DNA from: Dehalococcoidia bacterium
Lineage (GTDB): Bacteria > Chloroflexota > Dehalococcoidia > SM23-28-2 > RBG-16-64-32
Assembly: GCA_030690405.1 (NCBI GenBank)
Contig: JAUYGU010000148.1
Coordinates: 1 to 19,048, forward strand
Length of the DNA stretch: 19,048 bases
Reading direction: 5' to 3'
In this document: in pieces, positions 15,152-19,048 of the stretch
Numbering within the stretch: position 1 is the first letter of the stretch
How the letters are laid out: every line of letters begins with the position of its first letter
Notes under the pieces: model-generated
What the model was told of the DNA's origin: nothing
Database searches by the model: none
What the model saw: the letters and a program-made list of their open reading frames with translations, nothing else
Made by a program: the position numbers and the translations under genes

Positions 15152-15442
15152 CTAGGACCTCCGCACCTGGCTCGTCTGGACTGACTTGCCGCCGTGGCCG
15201 CGGAACGTCCGCGTCAGGGCGAACTCGCCCAGCTTGTGGCCGACCATGTTCTCCGTGATGAAGATGGGCACGTGGCGGCGGCCATCGTGCACGGCGATGG
15301 TGAGACCCACCATCTCCGGCATGATGGTGGAGCGGCGCGACCAGGTGCGGATGACCGACTTCTGGCCGGAGCGCACTACCTGCTCCACCTTCTTCAGCAG
15401 CTTGGGGTCCGCGTAGGGGCCCTTCTTCGTCGAACGAGACAT
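15152..15442 (-). CDS. rpsS: 30S ribosomal protein S19
   Basis: S19 lies in the 30S head and forms a complex with S13. The 96-residue protein starts [20 protein letters not shown] and has [55 protein letters not shown], the family's most conserved stretch. It starts 9 bp after the rplB stop with AGAGGT as ribosome-binding site. Confidence 0.98.
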   Translation of the reverse strand: MSRSTKKGPYADPKLLKKVEQVVRSGQKSVIRTWSRRSTIMPEMVGLTIAVHDGRRHVPIFITENMVGHKLGEFALTRTFRGHGGKSVQTSQVRRS

Positions 15443-15451
15443 TCAAACCTC

Positions 15452-16282
15452 TTAGGCGTCGAACCTTCTTCGCACGATGTACTGGTTGGTGTCCTTGCGC
15501 CGGCGGGTACGGAAGCCCAGGGTAGGCTTCCCCCAGGGCGTCTTCGGCCCGGGCATGCCGATGGGCGAGCGTCCCTCGCCGCCGCCGTGTGGGTGATCGC
15601 GGGGGTTCATGGCGGAGCCGCGCACACGGGGGCGGCGCCCCAGGTGCCGCTTGCGCCCGGCGCGCCCCAGCTTGATCTGCCCGTGCTCGGCGTTCCCCAC
15701 CTGGCCGATGGTGGCCATGCAGTCCGCATGGACGCGGCGCACCTCGCCGGAGGGGAGCCTCACCATCACATAGTCGCCCTCCCGGGCCATGAGTTGGGCG
15801 GCGGCGCCGGCGCCCCGCACGAGCTGGGCGCCCTTCCCCATGTGCAGCTCCAGGTTGTGGACGACGTTGCCGGAGGGGATGCTCCGCAGCGGCAGGGCGT
15901 TACCGGGCTTGATCTCCGCCTGCGGCCCCGCCATTACCGTATCGCCCACAGACAGGCCCACAGGCCAGATGATGTACCGCTTCTCGCCGTCCACGTAGTG
16001 GATGAGGGCGATTCGCGCCGAGCGGTTCGGATCGTACTCGATGCTGGCGACCTTCCCGGGCACGCCGGTCTTGTCGCGCTTGAAGTCGATGATGCGCAGG
16101 CGGCGCTTGTGGCCGCCGCCGCGGTGGCGCACGCTGATGCGCCCCTGGTTGTTGCGCCCGGCGTTCTTGGTGAGCGGGACAAGCAGCGACTTCTCCGGCC
16201 GCTTGCGGGTGATCTCATCGAACGTGTAGCCGCTGGCGCCGCGCCGCCCGGGCGATGTTGGCTTGTACTGCTTGACCGCCAT
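15452..16282 (-). CDS. rplB: 50S ribosomal protein L2
   Basis: L2 is required for subunit association and peptidyl transfer. The 276-residue protein shows [25 protein letters not shown] (about 39-63), the SH3-like domain ([23 protein letters not shown]) and the signature [21 protein letters not shown], where His230 corresponds to the functionally important His229 of E. coli. Length and ending (YIVRRRFDA) are normal, with no tail. It starts 2 bp after the rplW stop. Confidence 0.98.
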   Translation of the reverse strand: MAVKQYKPTSPGRRGASGYTFDEITRKRPEKSLLVPLTKNAGRNNQGRISVRHRGGGHKRRLRIIDFKRDKTGVPGKVASIEYDPNRSARIALIHYVDGEKRYIIWPVGLSVGDTVMAGPQAEIKPGNALPLRSIPSGNVVHNLELHMGKGAQLVRGAGAAAQLMAREGDYVMVRLPSGEVRRVHADCMATIGQVGNAEHGQIKLGRAGRKRHLGRRPRVRGSAMNPRDHPHGGGEGRSPIGMPGPKTPWGKPTLGFRTRRRKDTNQYIVRRRFDA

Positions 16283-16284
16283 CG

Positions 16285-16584
16285 CTACATACCCTCGAAC
16301 AGCTCGATCTTGTCCTCGGGGGCCAGGGTGACCACTGCCTTCCGCCAGGCCGGCGAATGCTTGATGCGGTTTCCCCTCACCCGTTTGGGTTTGCCCTTGA
16401 CGTTGATGACGTTCACCTGCGTCACGTGGACGCTGAACGCCCTCTCCACAGCCTGCTTGATCTGGTGCTTGTTGCAGGTGCGGCGAACCTCGAACACGTG
16501 CTTGTTATCGCCGCCGAGGCGCGTTACTTTTTCCGTGATGAGCGGCCGCACGAGGACGTCCAGCGGGTGGATGGCCTTCGGCAT
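16285..16584 (-). CDS. rplW: 50S ribosomal protein L23
   Basis: L23 sits at the exit tunnel and docks trigger factor and SRP. The 99-residue protein contains [50 protein letters not shown] and a basic loop [24 protein letters not shown]. The ATG at 16584 lies 3 bp after the rplD stop. AAGGAGG (16596-16602), formed by the last Lys-Glu-Glu codons of rplD, is its ribosome-binding site. Confidence 0.98.
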   Translation of the reverse strand: MPKAIHPLDVLVRPLITEKVTRLGGDNKHVFEVRRTCNKHQIKQAVERAFSVHVTQVNVINVKGKPKRVRGNRIKHSPAWRKAVVTLAPEDKIELFEGM

Positions 16585-16587
16585 CGC

Positions 16588-17598
16588 CTACGCCTCCTCC
16601 TTCCGGGCCCGCGGCCGCCGGGCGGGCTTGGGCTTCTCGGCAGGAGATTCGGCGGGCGCCTTCTTCGCCGCGGCCCTGGGGCCCGCCGCGCGGCGGGCCG
16701 GCTTGGGCGCCTCTTCGACGCCGGCCTCCGCTTCTGCGGTTGGCTTCGCCGCCGGCGTGGGCCGCCTCCGACGTGGCTTCGGGGCCGCTTCCACGACAGC
16801 GGTCTCAGCCGCTTCCACGGTGGGCTTCTCGACGGCAGCCGCCCGCCTGCGACGTGGCTTCGGGGCCTCCTCCACGACAGCGGTCTCAGCTGCTTCCGCG
16901 GTGGGCTTCTCGACGGCAGCCGCCCGCCTGCGACGCGGCTTCGCCTCCTCAACCACCGCCGGCGCGGCCTTCGCCGAGCCCCACAGCCCCTCGACCCGGC
17001 GCACGGCGTCCTCCGTGAGCAGCAGGTCGCGGTGGCTGAGCATATCCACGACGTTCAGGTAGGGCGCCGGCAGCACCTTCGTCTTTGGCAGGTTGCGGGC
17101 GCTGATCAGCACGGAGCGGTCCGGATCGCCGGTGACGATGAGGGCGGAGCGCTCTATGCCAACGTTGTGCAGGATGCTGACAACTTCCTTCGTCTTCGGC
17201 CGCGTGAGGCCTCCGAGCTTATCGATGACGTGAAGCTGGCCATCGGCCAGCTTACCCGAAAGGGCGGAGCGTATGGCCAGCCGCCGCATCTTCTTGGGCA
17301 GGGCCTGGCGGTAGCTGCGCGGCCTGGGCCCGAAGGCGACGCCGCCGCCGACGCGCACCGGGGAGCGGGCGCTCCCCTGGCGGGCACTGCCGGTATACTT
17401 CTGCTTGCGGACTTTGCGGGTGCTGCCCTGCACTTCGCCGCGGGACTTCGTGCTGGCGGTGCCCCGCCGCTGGTTGGCGCGCTGGGCGACGAACGCCTGG
17501 TGAAGCACGGCAAGGTTTGGCGTGATGCCGAAGACGGCATCGTCCACGGTGATCTGGCGCACCTGCTTGCCCTCGGCGTTGCGCACGGCGAGCTTCAT
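16588..17598 (-). CDS. rplD: 50S ribosomal protein L4 with long repeat tail
   Basis: L4 reaches into the exit tunnel; in E. coli it also represses the S10 operon. Residues 1-207 are ordinary L4: [30 protein letters not shown], the tunnel loop ([30 protein letters not shown]) and [25 protein letters not shown]. Typical proteins end near 205-215, but this one continues to 336. The tail has three ~27-residue repeats carrying KPRRRR at 220-225, 247-252 and 274-279, separated by Ala/Glu/Val-rich spacers, and ends in Lys/Arg/Pro/Ala-rich sequence. I count about 32 basic and 19 acidic residues, so unlike the S17 tail it is net positive. It starts 1 bp after rplC. Confidence 0.96.
   Translation of the reverse strand: MKLAVRNAEGKQVRQITVDDAVFGITPNLAVLHQAFVAQRANQRRGTASTKSRGEVQGSTRKVRKQKYTGSARQGSARSPVRVGGGVAFGPRPRSYRQALPKKMRRLAIRSALSGKLADGQLHVIDKLGGLTRPKTKEVVSILHNVGIERSALIVTGDPDRSVLISARNLPKTKVLPAPYLNVVDMLSHRDLLLTEDAVRRVEGLWGSAKAAPAVVEEAKPRRRRAAAVEKPTAEAAETAVVEEAPKPRRRRAAAVEKPTVEAAETAVVEAAPKPRRRRPTPAAKPTAEAEAGVEEAPKPARRAAGPRAAAKKAPAESPAEKPKPARRPRARKEEA
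16777..16938 (-). repeat. 81-bp tandem duplication in the rplD tail
   Basis: Copies at 16777-16857 and 16858-16938 differ at about 5 of 81 positions and encode 27-residue units around [15 protein letters not shown] third, more diverged unit lies to the left (about 16699-16776), encoding [14 protein letters not shown]. All units are in frame with L4. The high identity suggests recent duplication. Confidence 0.88.
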
Positions 17599-17599
17599 G

Positions 17600-18228
17600 C
17601 TAGCGCGCCCTCCCGTGCCTGGAACGGCGCACCCTGAGCAGCACGTCCTCGTTGCCGGGGACGGCGCCCTGCACCATCAGGATGTTGCGGGACGGGTCAG
17701 ACTGAACCACCCTCAGGTTCTTCACGGTCACCTGGCCGGTCCCCATGTGGCCGGCCATCTTCGTCCCCTTGATGACGCGGCCGGGGTCGGTGCCGGCGCC
17801 GATAGAGCCGGGGGCGCGGGCACGGTCGGACTGCCCGTGGGTCTTGGGCCCGCCGTGGAAGCCGTGGCGCTTCATCACGCCCGCGAAGCCGCGGCCTTTG
17901 GAGGCCCCCGATACGTCCACGAGGTCGCCCGCCTGGAAGATCTCGCAGCCCACCTTCTTGCCGACCTCCCACTCACCGACGTCGTCCACGCGGAACTCCC
18001 GCAGGTGCTTGAACTGGCCCAGCCCCTTCAGGTGACCCTTCTGGGGTGAGTTGATCCGCTTGCGCGTGCCGAAGCCCAGCTGGACGGACGGGTAGCCGTC
18101 GTTCTCCTTCGACTTCACCTGGACGACCGTGCACGGCCCGGCCTCAATCACCGTGACGGGCACAGCGGCGCCGTCGTCGCTGAAGACCTGGGTCATGCCC
18201 AGCTTGCGTCCCAGGATGCCTTCAATGC

Positions 18229-18232
<4 letters not shown>
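17600..18232 (-). CDS. rplC: 50S ribosomal protein L3
   Basis: L3 is an early-assembly protein with an extension reaching toward the peptidyl-transferase centre. The 210-residue product begins [21 protein letters not shown] and has [48 protein letters not shown] and [12 protein letters not shown]. Ala stands where proteobacterial L3 has the Gln methylated by PrmB (GSIGQ), so that modification should be absent. Its ATG overlaps the rpsJ stop (ATGA). Confidence 0.98.
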
Positions 18233-18537
<305 letters not shown>

Positions 18538-18541
18538 GGCT

Positions 18542-19048
18542 CTACCTGCGGACCGCGCCCCGCACCCGTCCGACGATATGCTCGGCGATGGACACGGGGA
18601 CCTCCTCGTAGTGATCGAACTCCATCGTATAGGTCGCGCGGCCCTGGCTGATGGAGCGCAGGTCCGTCGCGTAGCCGAAGGTCTCTGCCAGCGGGATGAT
18701 GGATGAGATGACCCGCAGGTGGCCGCGCTGGTCAACGTTGGTCACCTGTCCGCGGCGGGAGCTGATATCGCCCAGCACGTCGCCGAAGAATTCATCGGGC
18801 GTGGCCACTTCCACCTTCATGTAGGGCTCCAGCAGGATCGGCTTGCCCCGCTTGAGCCCCTCCTGGACACCGAATGAGCCGGCCATGCGGAAGGCCATCT
18901 CCGATGAGTCCACAGGGTGGTACTGCCCATCCACGAGCGCCACCTTGACGTCGATGACGGGGTAGCTGGCCAGGACGCCGGTCTCCAGCGCCTCGCGCAC
19001 ACCCTGCTCTACGGCGGGGATGAACTCGCGCGGGATGGCGCCGCCGTA
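18542..19048 (-). CDS. fusA: Elongation factor G, C-terminal part
   Basis: The frame enters from the right edge of the window; 168 codons are visible. They cover the end of domain IV ([46 protein letters not shown]) and all of domain V ([66 protein letters not shown]). EF-G is the GTPase that drives ribosomal translocation; its G domain lies outside the window. It sits directly upstream of rpsJ, so the str and S10 blocks are joined. Confidence 0.97.
   Translation of the reverse strand, partial: YGGAIPREFIPAVEQGVREALETGVLASYPVIDVKVALVDGQYHPVDSSEMAFRMAGSFGVQEGLKRGKPILLEPYMKVEVATPDEFFGDVLGDISSRRGQVTNVDQRGHLRVISSIIPLAETFGYATDLRSISQGRATYTMEFDHYEEVPVSIAEHIVGRVRGAVRR

Noticed and set aside
15147..15446. 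N-terminal extension of L22 through rpsS
   Set aside because: The residues are an alternate-frame shadow of rpsS. The conserved L22 start is the ATG at 15146.
15194..17062. 622-codon open frame on the plus strand antisense to rpsS, rplB, rplW and rplD
   Set aside because: Long antisense frames are expected opposite GC-rich genes. It has no recognisable domain, and the minus-strand genes are certain.

Overview
This window is almost entirely one ribosomal-protein superoperon on the minus strand, from a GC-rich bacterium (about two thirds G+C by eye). Read in the direction of transcription (right to left) it holds 33 genes: fusA (3' part), rpsJ, rplC, rplD, rplW, rplB, rpsS, rplV, rpsC, rplP, rpmC, rpsQ, rplN, rplX, rplE, rpsN (zinc type), rpsH, rplF, rplR, rpsE, rpmD, rplO, secY, adk, map, infA, rpmJ, rpsM, rpsK, rpsD, rpoA, rplQ, truA, rplM and rpsI. 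The str, S10, spc, alpha and L13-S9 blocks that E. coli keeps apart are fused here. Genes overlap or lie 1-27 bp apart, except for one 76-bp gap upstream of infA. The gene order, zinc-binding S4/S14/L36, and the style of SecY, L16 and L5 suggest a Chloroflexota (Dehalococcoidia-like) lineage. That assignment is inference and has not been checked against a database.

At the left edge, on the plus strand, is a toxin-antitoxin pair: a 5'-truncated ribbon-helix-helix antitoxin and a MazF/PemK-type toxin joined by an ATGA overlap. It converges on the end of rpsI with only 20 bp between the stop codons and no visible terminator.

The proteins serve one purpose: building and running the ribosome (small- and large-subunit proteins, IF-1, EF-G), transcription (RNA polymerase alpha), export (SecY), nucleotide balance (adenylate kinase), N-terminal methionine removal (Map) and tRNA pseudouridylation (TruA).

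The unusual part is that four proteins of this otherwise standard operon carry long low-complexity C-terminal tails. S17 has about 190 extra residues, nearly all Glu/Ala/Pro, built from 14-residue repeats. L4 has about 130 extra residues with 27-residue repeats, each carrying a tetra-arginine block. S3 has about 70 mostly acidic residues with a 14-residue duplication. RpoA has about 90 residues ending in a probable amphipathic helix. The tails of S17, L4 and S3 contain near-identical in-frame DNA repeats (42, 81 and 42 bp), so they appear to be expanding recently. The Glu-rich ends of all four tails also supply the Shine-Dalgarno sequence of the next gene. This group of tailed core proteins is the best candidate in the window for something not described before.
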